DNA of 39,945 bases from an uncultured Verrucomicrobia subdivision 3 bacterium (GTDB taxonomy: Bacteria > Verrucomicrobiota > Verrucomicrobiia > Limisphaerales > UBA11358): contig CAIKKJ010000062.1 of the NCBI GenBank assembly GCA_903827955.1, positions 1-39,945 of the forward strand, read 5' to 3'. Shown piece after piece: positions 31,416 to 39,147 of this stretch. The first letter of the stretch is position 1; each line of letters begins with the position of its first letter. Made by a program: the position numbers and the translations under genes. The notes under the pieces are model-generated. The model ran no database searches, was not told where the DNA came from, and saw only the letters and a program-made list of their open reading frames with translations.

Positions 31416-34211
31416 ATGGGCAAAGCACTCATCATCGCGGAAAAACCGTCCGTCGCCAGCGACATCAGCAAGGCGCTCGGAAAGTTTGAAAAGCACGACG
31501 ACTACTTCGAGAACGACCAATACGTCGTCACGTCGGCGGTCGGCCATTTGCTGACCATCGTCCCGCCGGAAGGCGTCGAAGCGGCGCGCGGCAAGTGGAC
31601 GTTCAAATGTCTGCCGGTGATCCCGCCACACTTTGATCTCACGCCGATTGAGAAGACGGCGCCGCGTTTGCGCGCTGTCGCGAAGCTCATCAAACGTAAG
31701 GACGTGACGTCGCTCATCAATGCGTGCGACGCCGGGCGCGAAGGTGAATTGATTTTTCGCAACATCGTCCGCTACACGAAAGCGCCCCAGCCGATTCAGC
31801 GTCTCTGGCTGCAATCCATGACGCCCGCCGCCATCCGCGAAGGGTTCGCGTCGCTCAAGACCGATGAATCCATGCAGCCGCTCTCTGACGCCGCGACCAG
31901 CCGCAGCGAAGCGGATTGGCTAGTGGGGATCAACGGCACACGCGCCATGACCGCGTTCAATTCCAAGCTCGGCGGCTTTTTCAAAACGACCGTCGGCCGG
32001 GTGCAGACGCCGACGCTCGCGATTCTCGTGGAGCGCGAGGCGAAGATTCGCGGATTCAAGCCGCGCGGTTATTGGGAAGTGCTCGGCACATTCGACGCCG
32101 CAGCGGGTCAGTATCCCGGACGTTGGTTTGATGAAAAGTTTTCCAAGTCCGATGACGATGAGCAGGCAAAAGCCGAGCGCGTTTGGGATGTAGCGAAAGC
32201 GGAAGCGATTCGCGCGAAATGTCTCGGCAAGCCCGGCATCGTCACCGAAGAAAGCAAGCCGACAAGTTCGATGTCGCCGCTGCTCTATGATTTGACGAGC
32301 TTGCAGCGCGATGCGAACTCGCGCTTTGGTTTCAGCGCGAAAAACACTCTGGGCCTGGCGCAGGCCCTTTACGAAAAACACAAAGTCCTGACCTATCCGA
32401 GAACAGATTCGCGCGCGTTGCCGGAAGATTATGTTGGCACCGTCAAAGACACGATGAAGATGCTGGGCGATGTGACGGGCTACTCGTCCTTTGCCGACCA
32501 GATTCTCAAAGCTGGCTGGGTGCATCCGAATAAACGCATCTTCAACAACGCCAAAGTTTCGGACCACTTCGCGATCATCCCGACGCAGCTCGCCCCAAAA
32601 CATTTGAGCGAGCCGGAACAGAAACTTTACGACCTGGTCACGAAACGATTTCTCGCCATCTTTTATCCGGCGGCGGAATTTTTGGAAACGAATCGCATCA
32701 CGCGTGTTGAAGGCGAGCCGTTCAAGAGCGCGGGCAAAGTGCTGGTGTCGCCCGGTTGGCTCACGGTTTACGGCAAGCAATCGGATTCCGACGAAACACC
32801 CAGCCTCGCGCCGGTGAAGCCGGGCGAGACGGTCAAAACCGCGAACATCGAGGTCAAAGAAAATGTCACCAAACCGCCGGCGCGCTATTCTGAAGCGACT
32901 TTGCTGAGCGCGATGGAAGGCGCGGGCAAGCTCATTGACGACGACGAACTCCGCGAAGCGATGAGCGAGAAAGGTCTCGGCACGCCGGCCACGCGCGCGG
33001 CGACGATTGAGGGCTTGATTTACGAAGATTACGTTCATCGCAACGGGCGCGAATTGCAGGCCACGGCGAAGGCGTTTTCCCTGATGGAACTTCTCAACGG
33101 TTTGGGAATTCCCGAACTCACAAAGCCCGAGCTGACCGGCGACTGGGAATTTCAGCTGAAGGAAATGCAGCGGAAAAAAGTCAGCCGCGTGCAGTTCATG
33201 GCGGGCATCGCGGAGATGACGCGCAAGATCGTGGATAGCGCGAAGAAATTTGAATACGACACGATTCCCGGCGACTTCGGCGTGCTGAATGTGCCGTGTC
33301 CGAAATGCGGCGGCGAGATTCATGAGCGTTACAAGCAGTATCAATGCGTCAACACCGCCTGCGATTTTGCGTTCTGGAAAACGCTGTGCAGCCGGATGTT
33401 CGAGCCGGAAGAAGTCGAAACCATCATCACCAGCAAGGTCATCGGCCCGCTCCAAGGTTTCCGCAGCAAGCAGGGCTTTCCGTTCGCGGCGGTTTTGAAA
33501 ATGACCGCCGAGCACAAGGTGGAATTCGATTTCGGCAACGGCGGCAAAGACGGCGCCGGCGCGACGCCGATTGATTTCACCGGCAAGGAATCGCTTGGCA
33601 AATGTCCGGCGTGCGGCGCGAATGTCTATGACGGTGGGATGAATTACGTCTGTGAAAAACAGGCGGGCACCGAGCAGACCTGCAAATTCCGCACTGGTAA
33701 AATCATTTTGCAGCAGGAGATTTCCCCCGAGCAGGTTACGAAAATGCTGGCGACCGGCAAAACTGATTTGCTTAAAGGATTTATTTCCAACAAGACGAAC
33801 CGCAAGTTCGAGGCTTATCTCATCGTGAAGGACGGCAAGACGGGATTTGAATTTCCGGTGCGCGAGAAACGTGGCAAAGGCGCGCCGAAAGAACCGCCAC
33901 CGAAGATTGATTTCACCGGTCTGGAATCGCTCGGCAAATGTCCGAAGTGTGGCGGCCGAGTTTGCGACACTGCGGCGGGCTTTCTGTGCGAGAACTCGCA
34001 GCTCGAAGCGAAGTCGTGCAAGTTCAAGATCGGCAAAACGATTTTGGAGCAGCCGATTGACGCAGTGCAGGCGGCGAAAATTCTCAAGGACAAAAAGAGC
34101 GACGTGATGGAGAAATTCATCTCCAAATCCGGCAAGCCGTTTCCAGCGTTCCTCGTGATGGACAAGAAGGGGAAGATCACTTTCGAGTTTCCGACGCGAG
34201 AAGAGGAGTGA
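31416..34211 (+). CDS. topB: DNA topoisomerase III
   Basis: A 931-aa Type IA topoisomerase. An N-terminal Toprim domain starts MGKALIIAEKPSVASDI and contains CDAGREGE (D105, E109). The catalytic tyrosine is Y327 in LTYPRTDSR. The C-terminal third has several cysteine modules (CPKCGGEIHERYKQYQC, CPACGANVYDGG, CPKCGGRVCDTAAG) of zinc-finger/TopC type. It decatenates DNA and helps resolve recombination intermediates. The ATG at 31416 gives the family N-terminus. Two resolvase-like genes follow 6 bp later, which fits shared use in recombination. Confidence 0.96.
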   Translation: MGKALIIAEKPSVASDISKALGKFEKHDDYFENDQYVVTSAVGHLLTIVPPEGVEAARGKWTFKCLPVIPPHFDLTPIEKTAPRLRAVAKLIKRKDVTSLINACDAGREGELIFRNIVRYTKAPQPIQRLWLQSMTPAAIREGFASLKTDESMQPLSDAATSRSEADWLVGINGTRAMTAFNSKLGGFFKTTVGRVQTPTLAILVEREAKIRGFKPRGYWEVLGTFDAAAGQYPGRWFDEKFSKSDDDEQAKAERVWDVAKAEAIRAKCLGKPGIVTEESKPTSSMSPLLYDLTSLQRDANSRFGFSAKNTLGLAQALYEKHKVLTYPRTDSRALPEDYVGTVKDTMKMLGDVTGYSSFADQILKAGWVHPNKRIFNNAKVSDHFAIIPTQLAPKHLSEPEQKLYDLVTKRFLAIFYPAAEFLETNRITRVEGEPFKSAGKVLVSPGWLTVYGKQSDSDETPSLAPVKPGETVKTANIEVKENVTKPPARYSEATLLSAMEGAGKLIDDDELREAMSEKGLGTPATRAATIEGLIYEDYVHRNGRELQATAKAFSLMELLNGLGIPELTKPELTGDWEFQLKEMQRKKVSRVQFMAGIAEMTRKIVDSAKKFEYDTIPGDFGVLNVPCPKCGGEIHERYKQYQCVNTACDFAFWKTLCSRMFEPEEVETIITSKVIGPLQGFRSKQGFPFAAVLKMTAEHKVEFDFGNGGKDGAGATPIDFTGKESLGKCPACGANVYDGGMNYVCEKQAGTEQTCKFRTGKIILQQEISPEQVTKMLATGKTDLLKGFISNKTNRKFEAYLIVKDGKTGFEFPVREKRGKGAPKEPPPKIDFTGLESLGKCPKCGGRVCDTAAGFLCENSQLEAKSCKFKIGKTILEQPIDAVQAAKILKDKKSDVMEKFISKSGKPFPAFLVMDKKGKITFEFPTREEE

Positions 34212-34216
34212 TTTTT

Positions 34217-34720
34217 ATGTCGCTTCTTGAAGAGCTGAAAAAATCGCATGGGCTATTTGTTCGCTGTCCGAATAGTGAATGCGAAAATGAATTTCCACTT
34301 TCAAAAGCAAATCTTTTTGATGCCACCAAATCACTTCCGCCCCAAGTTCTGGCCTATCTAGCCAAGCAGAAAGAGGATTTACGTCAGCAACGTGCCGACT
34401 TTAAGCGTCGTAAACTTCAAACCACAACCAGATCAGAAATTGGAGCTCATTCCAGCAAGCTGGGTAAGGTTCTCGAAAAAATCGCACCTTCCTTGCCCGG
34501 TTTTCCTGTGGCGTCAGCCGACTGTCGCGCGCTCTTTGAACCGATTGATTATGTCGTCTTCAAGGGGCTTTCTGCCAAAGGAGCCGTAGATTGCATTGTC
34601 TTCGTGGATGTCAAAACTGGAAAGGGCAAGCTAACTGGTGAGCAACCTCAAATTCGTAGATTGGTGTTGTCAAAAAAAATCAAATTGACCGTCACTCCAC
34701 GTGCCCAGGAGGTGTCATGA
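34217..34720 (+). CDS. Holliday-junction-resolvase-like endonuclease (Endonuc_Holl type)
   Basis: A 167-aa protein resembling the 'endonuclease related to archaeal Holliday junction resolvase' family. The C-terminal part has EPIDYVVFKGL (D111), then IVFVDVKTGKGKLTGEQ with D131-V-K133 and a downstream Gln. Together these form a PD-(D/E)XK core. An N-terminal CPNSEC (C17, C22) and a helical middle are present. The ATG at 34217 is preferred over a GTG at 34208 overlapping the topB stop. Its stop overlaps the start of the paralogue. Confidence 0.75.
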   Translation: MSLLEELKKSHGLFVRCPNSECENEFPLSKANLFDATKSLPPQVLAYLAKQKEDLRQQRADFKRRKLQTTTRSEIGAHSSKLGKVLEKIAPSLPGFPVASADCRALFEPIDYVVFKGLSAKGAVDCIVFVDVKTGKGKLTGEQPQIRRLVLSKKIKLTVTPRAQEVS

Positions 34721-35223
34721 CTCGTTTTCTCATTTGGTTTGAGGAATTAAAACAGCTTTATGGCATTTGTCCCTGCTGCGGTGAACTCTTTCGCCTCAGT
34801 GATGTTGATATTTTTACCAAAACGCCTCCGCCAAAAACGGTCTTTGACGACATTGAAAATCAACGACGACGATTAGAAGATGCCAGGGAAAAATTTGAAG
34901 ACAAGAAGGAGGAAATCAAAGAACGGGCTACCGAACGAGGTCGTGCCAAAGCCCAGCGAAAGTTGCGCAAGATTTCTCCATTTCTCTATGATCGTGCTGT
35001 TAACGCCAACGACATTAAGGTCATCTTCGATCCTGTGGAATACATTGTCTTTCGCGGGTTGACTGACGAGAACTGCACTTCGCTGGAGTTGGTTGATCAT
35101 CCTTCTGAAACCAAAGAGCGCGAGATTGTTCAGTGTTCCATTCAGCAAGCCATTGCAGCGGGTAACATCGAATGGCAAACCTTTCGCATTAACGACAGCG
35201 GTAAAATCGTGCAGGAGAAGTAA
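34717..35223 (+). CDS. paralogue of the resolvase-like endonuclease with degenerate active site
   Basis: A 168-aa protein that aligns with the preceding gene product: the N-terminal Cys pair (GICPCCGELF), a charged helical middle (about residues 45-85) and FDPVEYIVFRGLTDENC matching EPIDYVVFKGL. The nuclease core is altered. The family Asp is Glu (E108), and the DVK motif reads VDHPS, so the catalytic lysine is missing. The C-terminal helix (CSIQQAIAAGNIEWQTFRI) is more family-like than in its neighbour. It is overlapped by 4 bp with its paralogue, so the two may act as an active/inactive pair. Confidence 0.65.
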   Translation: MTRFLIWFEELKQLYGICPCCGELFRLSDVDIFTKTPPPKTVFDDIENQRRRLEDAREKFEDKKEEIKERATERGRAKAQRKLRKISPFLYDRAVNANDIKVIFDPVEYIVFRGLTDENCTSLELVDHPSETKEREIVQCSIQQAIAAGNIEWQTFRINDSGKIVQEK

Positions 35224-35229
35224 GCGCAT

Positions 35230-35988
35230 ATGCAGCTTCACTTCAAACAACTCGGCCACGGCGAGCCGCTCGTGTTACTGCACGGGTTGTTTGGCTCGGC
35301 GGACAACTGGTTTGGCGTCGCGCCGAAGCTGGCGGAAAAATTTCACGTCCTCATTCCCGACCTGCGCAACCACGGCAATTCGCCGCATCATGCGGAGATG
35401 GATTATCCGCTCATGGCCGCCGACGTGGAGAAATTTTTCGCCGCGCAAAAGATTGAGAGCGCCCACGTCGTCGGTCACTCGATGGGCGGCAAGGTGGCGA
35501 TGCAGTTCGCGTTGGATTTTCCGGCGCGCGTGAAAAAGCTCATCGTCGTGGACATGGCTCCGCGGGCCTACAAACGGGCGCATGACCATATTTTTGAGGC
35601 GTTGCTGGCGGTGGATTTGAAATCATTTCAGACGCGGGCGGAGATTGAGGCCGCGCTGGAACCGAAAATCCCGTCGCTTAACTTGCGCCGCTTCCTGCTG
35701 AAAAATCTGGGCCGCGACGAGCAAGGAAAGTTTTTCTGGAAAATGAATCTGCGCGGCGTGGCGGAAAATTATTCGCGTCTCGGTGAAGTTTTGAGTCCGC
35801 AAAATCATTTTGAAAAGCCGGTGATCTTCATCCGTGGCGGCAAATCGGATTACATCGGTGCGGCGGATGAGTTGGAGGTCCGGCGGCTGTTTCCAGCGGC
35901 GGTAATCCAAACCATCGCGGCGGCGAATCACTGGGTTCATGCGGATGCGCCGGAGGAATTTGTGCGGCTCGTTTTGGATTTTCTGTGA
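35230..35988 (+). CDS. alpha/beta hydrolase (YbfF-like esterase)
   Basis: A 252-aa alpha/beta hydrolase. The oxyanion region is LLHGLFGSADNW, DLRNHGNS is typical, and the nucleophile elbow is GHSMGG. IRGGKSDYI carries the likely acid and NHWVHADAPEEF the histidine, so the triad looks complete. It probably hydrolyses small acyl esters or acyl-CoA; the substrate cannot be told. It follows the resolvase-like pair by 6 bp, in the topB transcription unit, with no obvious functional link. Confidence 0.9.
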   Translation: MQLHFKQLGHGEPLVLLHGLFGSADNWFGVAPKLAEKFHVLIPDLRNHGNSPHHAEMDYPLMAADVEKFFAAQKIESAHVVGHSMGGKVAMQFALDFPARVKKLIVVDMAPRAYKRAHDHIFEALLAVDLKSFQTRAEIEAALEPKIPSLNLRRFLLKNLGRDEQGKFFWKMNLRGVAENYSRLGEVLSPQNHFEKPVIFIRGGKSDYIGAADELEVRRLFPAAVIQTIAAANHWVHADAPEEFVRLVLDFL

Positions 35989-36060
35989 AACCGCGAAATA
36001 CGCCAAATATGCGAAAGTCGGGCAGGAATTTCGTTCGTGTATTTCGCGTGGTTCGCGGTT
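35989..36060. repeat. imperfect palindromic repeat (AACCGCGAAATACGC type)
   Basis: AACCGCGAAATACGCCAAAT at the left end and GTATTTCGCGTGGTTCGCGG toward the right end are imperfect inverted copies. Dispersed intergenic repeats of this composition are common in such genomes. It fills the gap between the hydrolase and recombinase genes and overlaps an apparent upstream extension of the recombinase frame. Confidence 0.65.
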
Positions 36061-36072
36061 AATCCTTCCACG

Positions 36073-37074
36073 ATGGACGTTCCAACTAAGCCTGCAACCC
36101 AGCTAGAAATCCGCGACCAGTGGATTGGAAAATTCCTCGCGCACTTAGCGACGGACCGAGGGGCGTCGGTTTATACGCAGCGGAATTATGCGCAGGCCTT
36201 GATTGAATTTGCGCGTTGGCAAAATCAAAGTCCAAAGCCGGAAGTCCAAAGTCCAAAGTCCTTGTCCGCGATTGCCTGGGCGAATTTGACGCGGGATGAC
36301 TTCCGCAGCTTTGTAAGATTTCTGGGTCGGAACAATTTGAGTCGCGCGGCGGTGCAGCTTCGTTTTTCCGCGTTGCGGACGTTTTACAAATTCCTGATCC
36401 GGCATGACGTGGTGGAGACGATGCCGATAAAAAATCTTTCGCTGCCGAAGCCGGAGAAACGGCTGCCGAAATTTTTAACGAAGCAGCAGATGGAGGATTT
36501 GCTTGTCGCGCCGGTGAAAGTTTTGGAGGCGCAGAAAAATAAAAAGGGCGCGGGTCGTCCGCTTTCCACCGCCGCGTGCCTGCGGGACATCGCGGTGCTG
36601 GAGACGATCTATTCATGCGGCTTGCGTATCAGCGAACTGTGCGGTCTGTGCGCGGACGACATTGACTGGTCGCAGCAGATTGTTCGTGTTCGCGGCAAAG
36701 GTAAAAAGGAGCGGTTGGTGCCGATCGGCAAGACGGCATTGATGGCGATGCAGGATTATTTTAACACGCTGGCCCAACCGCCGGGCGGGGCTTCGCCAGT
36801 CTTTTTGTCCGAGACGAAAAAACGCGCGCCGTTGTCGCCGTTGCAACTTTCCCGGCGGTTGAAAACTTATCTCGCGATTGCCGGACTTGATCCGAAACTC
36901 ACGCCGCACAAGCTGCGGCACAGTTACGCGACGCATCTGCTGGATGCGGGCGCGGATTTGCGGAGCGTGCAGGAATTGCTCGGCCACGCGCATCTCATCA
37001 CCACGCAGGTTTATACGCACGTCACTACGGAACGGTTGAAGAAGGCTTACGACGCGGCGCATCCGCGGGCGTGA
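36073..37074 (+). CDS. Xer-type tyrosine recombinase
   Basis: A 333-aa tyrosine recombinase of the XerC/XerD type. The N-terminal SAM-like domain spans about residues 14-120 and the catalytic domain 130-330. The catalytic set is complete: R185 (GLRISEL), K209 (RGKGKKER), H279 and R282 (HKLRHSYATHLL), H305 (LLGHAHL) and Y314 (TQVYTH). It probably resolves chromosome dimers, but an integrase role cannot be excluded. The ATG at 36073 is preferred; a GTG at 36037 would add residues encoded by the preceding palindrome. Residues about 51-63 (NQSPKPEVQSPKS) come from a small tandem repeat. Confidence 0.92.
   Translation: MDVPTKPATQLEIRDQWIGKFLAHLATDRGASVYTQRNYAQALIEFARWQNQSPKPEVQSPKSLSAIAWANLTRDDFRSFVRFLGRNNLSRAAVQLRFSALRTFYKFLIRHDVVETMPIKNLSLPKPEKRLPKFLTKQQMEDLLVAPVKVLEAQKNKKGAGRPLSTAACLRDIAVLETIYSCGLRISELCGLCADDIDWSQQIVRVRGKGKKERLVPIGKTALMAMQDYFNTLAQPPGGASPVFLSETKKRAPLSPLQLSRRLKTYLAIAGLDPKLTPHKLRHSYATHLLDAGADLRSVQELLGHAHLITTQVYTHVTTERLKKAYDAAHPRA
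36227..36262. repeat. AGTCCAAAG tandem repeats inside the recombinase gene
   Basis: Four AGTCCAAAG-like units are arranged in near tandem and translated as QSPKPEVQSPKS. The insert lies in a loop of the N-terminal domain and keeps the frame, so the protein probably tolerates it. Confidence 0.7.
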
Positions 37075-37204
37075 GCTTGCCAGCGAGACGCGGGTAGCGG
37101 GTGGGGAAATCTCCGCCAATTTCTGCAAAGGGTTTTCGTTTGTCTTTTCGCAGCCTCGGCGCAGAATCAATATCAGGGAATGTCTTTCCGGTGATGTTTG
37201 GAAA

Positions 37205-38914
37205 ATGAAAATTAATTTTGCTTTTCGTCCGAAGTTGTTAGATGCGCTGAAAAATTATTCGACGCAAACTTTTTTTGCCGACCTCACCGCCGGTTTGATT
37301 GTCGGTATCGTGGCGTTGCCGCTGGCAATGGCTTTGGCCATCGCTTCTGGGTTGAAGCCGGAGATTGGAATTTTTACGGCGATCATCGGCGGACTTTTGG
37401 TTTCGTTGCTGGGTGGTTCACGCGTGCAGATCGGTGGACCGGCGGGCGCGTTCGTGCCGTTGCTCGCGCCGATAGTGCTGCTGCATGGGCCGGAGTCGCT
37501 GGTGGTTTGCGCGCTGATGGCGGGCTTGATTTTGTTTGCGCTCGGCGCGTGCAAGCTTGGCACGCTGATCAAATATATTCCGTTTCCAGTTGTGACGGGT
37601 TTTACGAGCGGCATTGCCATCATCATTTTAAGCACGCAAATAAAGGATATTTTCGGGTTGTCACAAAAACTGCCGCCCGATTTCGTCGGTAAGCTGCGTG
37701 CGGTGGCAGAAAACTTTCAACCGAACTGGCCGACGGTTTTTCTCGCAACGGCGGCGACATTGGCAATCTGGTTCTGGCCAAAAAAAATGGGGCGACGGCT
37801 GCCGGGTTCGATTGTAGTCATCGTGCTGGCATCGCTCGCAGTAAAATTTTTTCATTGGGACGAGCAATTCGGAATCCAGACTTTGTTCTCACAATTCGGG
37901 GAGATGCCGCATAGCCTGCCGTCACCACACTGGCCTGCGCTTTCTTTTGACGCGTGGCGGGCGTTGCTGCCGGCGGCGATGACGGTGGCAGTGTTGGGGG
38001 CGATTGAATCGTTGCTATGCGCGGTAGTGGCGGACGGAATGATTGATGACCGGCATGACTCAAACCAGGAATTGATGGGGCAGGGCATCGCAAATGTCGT
38101 TGTAGGAATTTTTGGCGGCATGCCGACGACCGGCGTGATTGCGCGCACAGCGACGAATGTGCGCAGTGGTGCGAAGACGCCGGTGGCGGGGATGATTCAC
38201 GCGCTGACGCTGCTAGGGATTTTGCTGGTGGCCGCGCCGCTGGCAAAAAATATTCCGATGGCGGCGTTGAGCGCGGTGCTCGTGGTGGTGGCGTTGCGGA
38301 TGGGGGAATGGCATCAGCTCAAGCGGCTCGCTCGCTGGCCGCGCAGCGATGCGATGATTTTTATTTGCGCGTTTTCACTAACGGTGTTAGTGGATTTACC
38401 CGTGGCAGTGGGAACATCCTTGATACTGGCTTCGGCACTGTTGGTGAAACGGTTGGCGGAGACGGCACATGTTGACCCGGATGAGGAAGTGACGCAGGGA
38501 AACTCTTCCGGTCAGCAGACCGTCGGAAAAATCATCCCTAATGGCGTGATGGTTTTTCGGGTATTTGGGGCGTTCTTCTTTGGGGCGGCAGATAAATTGG
38601 AATCGTCGCTCCGGCGGACGGGTGAGCTGCCGGATGTTTTGATTTTGCGGTTACGCGATGCCTTAGCCTTGGATGCGACGGGCTTGGATGCTTTGGAGAA
38701 CTTGCTGGAAAAACTGCGGAAGAAGAAAAAGGACCTGATTTTATGCGGGCCGCACTCGCAGCCGCTGTTCGCGTTGACGCGGGCGGGCTTTTTGGATCGA
38801 CTGGGCGGGGAAAACGTGTGTGGCGACATGGAGTCATCGCTGGCACGGGCGCGGCAAATACTTGACCAAAAGAAAAGTAAAAAAGCTATTGACACAAAAA
38901 TGCGGGTTGCCTAG
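37205..38914 (+). CDS. SulP-family anion transporter with STAS domain
   Basis: A 569-aa SulP transporter (sulfate or bicarbonate class). The N-terminal signature DLTAGLIVGIVALPLAMALA is followed by about ten to twelve membrane segments (SGLKPEIGIFTAIIGGLLVS, GPAGAFVPLLAPIVLLHGPE and so on). A C-terminal STAS domain starts at about residue 435 (NGVMVFRVFGAFFFGAADKL, LRDALALDATGLDALENL). STAS domains regulate such carriers. Substrate is not readable from sequence. The start ATG at 37205 follows a weak GGA. The stop codon lies inside the next promoter. Confidence 0.93.
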   Translation: MKINFAFRPKLLDALKNYSTQTFFADLTAGLIVGIVALPLAMALAIASGLKPEIGIFTAIIGGLLVSLLGGSRVQIGGPAGAFVPLLAPIVLLHGPESLVVCALMAGLILFALGACKLGTLIKYIPFPVVTGFTSGIAIIILSTQIKDIFGLSQKLPPDFVGKLRAVAENFQPNWPTVFLATAATLAIWFWPKKMGRRLPGSIVVIVLASLAVKFFHWDEQFGIQTLFSQFGEMPHSLPSPHWPALSFDAWRALLPAAMTVAVLGAIESLLCAVVADGMIDDRHDSNQELMGQGIANVVVGIFGGMPTTGVIARTATNVRSGAKTPVAGMIHALTLLGILLVAAPLAKNIPMAALSAVLVVVALRMGEWHQLKRLARWPRSDAMIFICAFSLTVLVDLPVAVGTSLILASALLVKRLAETAHVDPDEEVTQGNSSGQQTVGKIIPNGVMVFRVFGAFFFGAADKLESSLRRTGELPDVLILRLRDALALDATGLDALENLLEKLRKKKKDLILCGPHSQPLFALTRAGFLDRLGGENVCGDMESSLARARQILDQKKSKKAIDTKMRVA

Positions 38915-38917
38915 TTT
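38889..38917 (+). promoter_or_regulatory. sigma-70 promoter of tRNA-Thr and tuf
   Basis: A perfect -35 TTGACA (38889-38894), a 17-bp spacer and a -10 TAGTTT (38912-38917). It overlaps the 3' end of the SulP gene and lies about 118 bp upstream of tRNA-Thr. A strong promoter is expected here for tuf. Confidence 0.7.
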
Positions 38918-39034
38918 GTGCGAGTCAGAGCCGCAAAACTTAACAATTGCCAGCCTCTTAAATTTCGTAAGAAACATGAGAGGATGGTTTTTTTGTCGTC
39001 TTGCGATTCGGGTTTGAACACGAGTTTTTTGGAT

Positions 39035-39110
39035 GCCCATGTAGCTCAGTTGGTAGAGCACGTCCTTGGTAAGGACGAGGTCATCAGTTCAATCCTGATC
39101 ATGGGCTCCA
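39035..39110 (+). tRNA. tRNA-Thr (anticodon GGT)
   Basis: A complete cloverleaf: acceptor GCCCATG/CATGGGC, D arm AGCTCAGTTGGTAGAGC, anticodon stem CGTCC/GGACG with loop TTGGTAA (anticodon GGT) and T loop TTCAATC. CCA is encoded. It lies 37 bp before tuf; tRNA-Thr next to tuf is a common arrangement. Confidence 0.97.
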
Positions 39111-39147
39111 TTAACAAAAACGCAGCAAACGAACAACATTACATCAC

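Noticed and set aside
31920-33515. 531-aa open frame on the minus strand inside topB
   Set aside because: Long shadow frame of a GC-rich gene; composition is Arg/His/Phe-rich without any recognisable domain, while the plus strand is clearly topoisomerase III.
36073-37074. Phage or island integrase with attachment site
   Set aside because: No other mobile genes and no tRNA 3'-end duplication near it; the family and isolation fit a housekeeping Xer recombinase.
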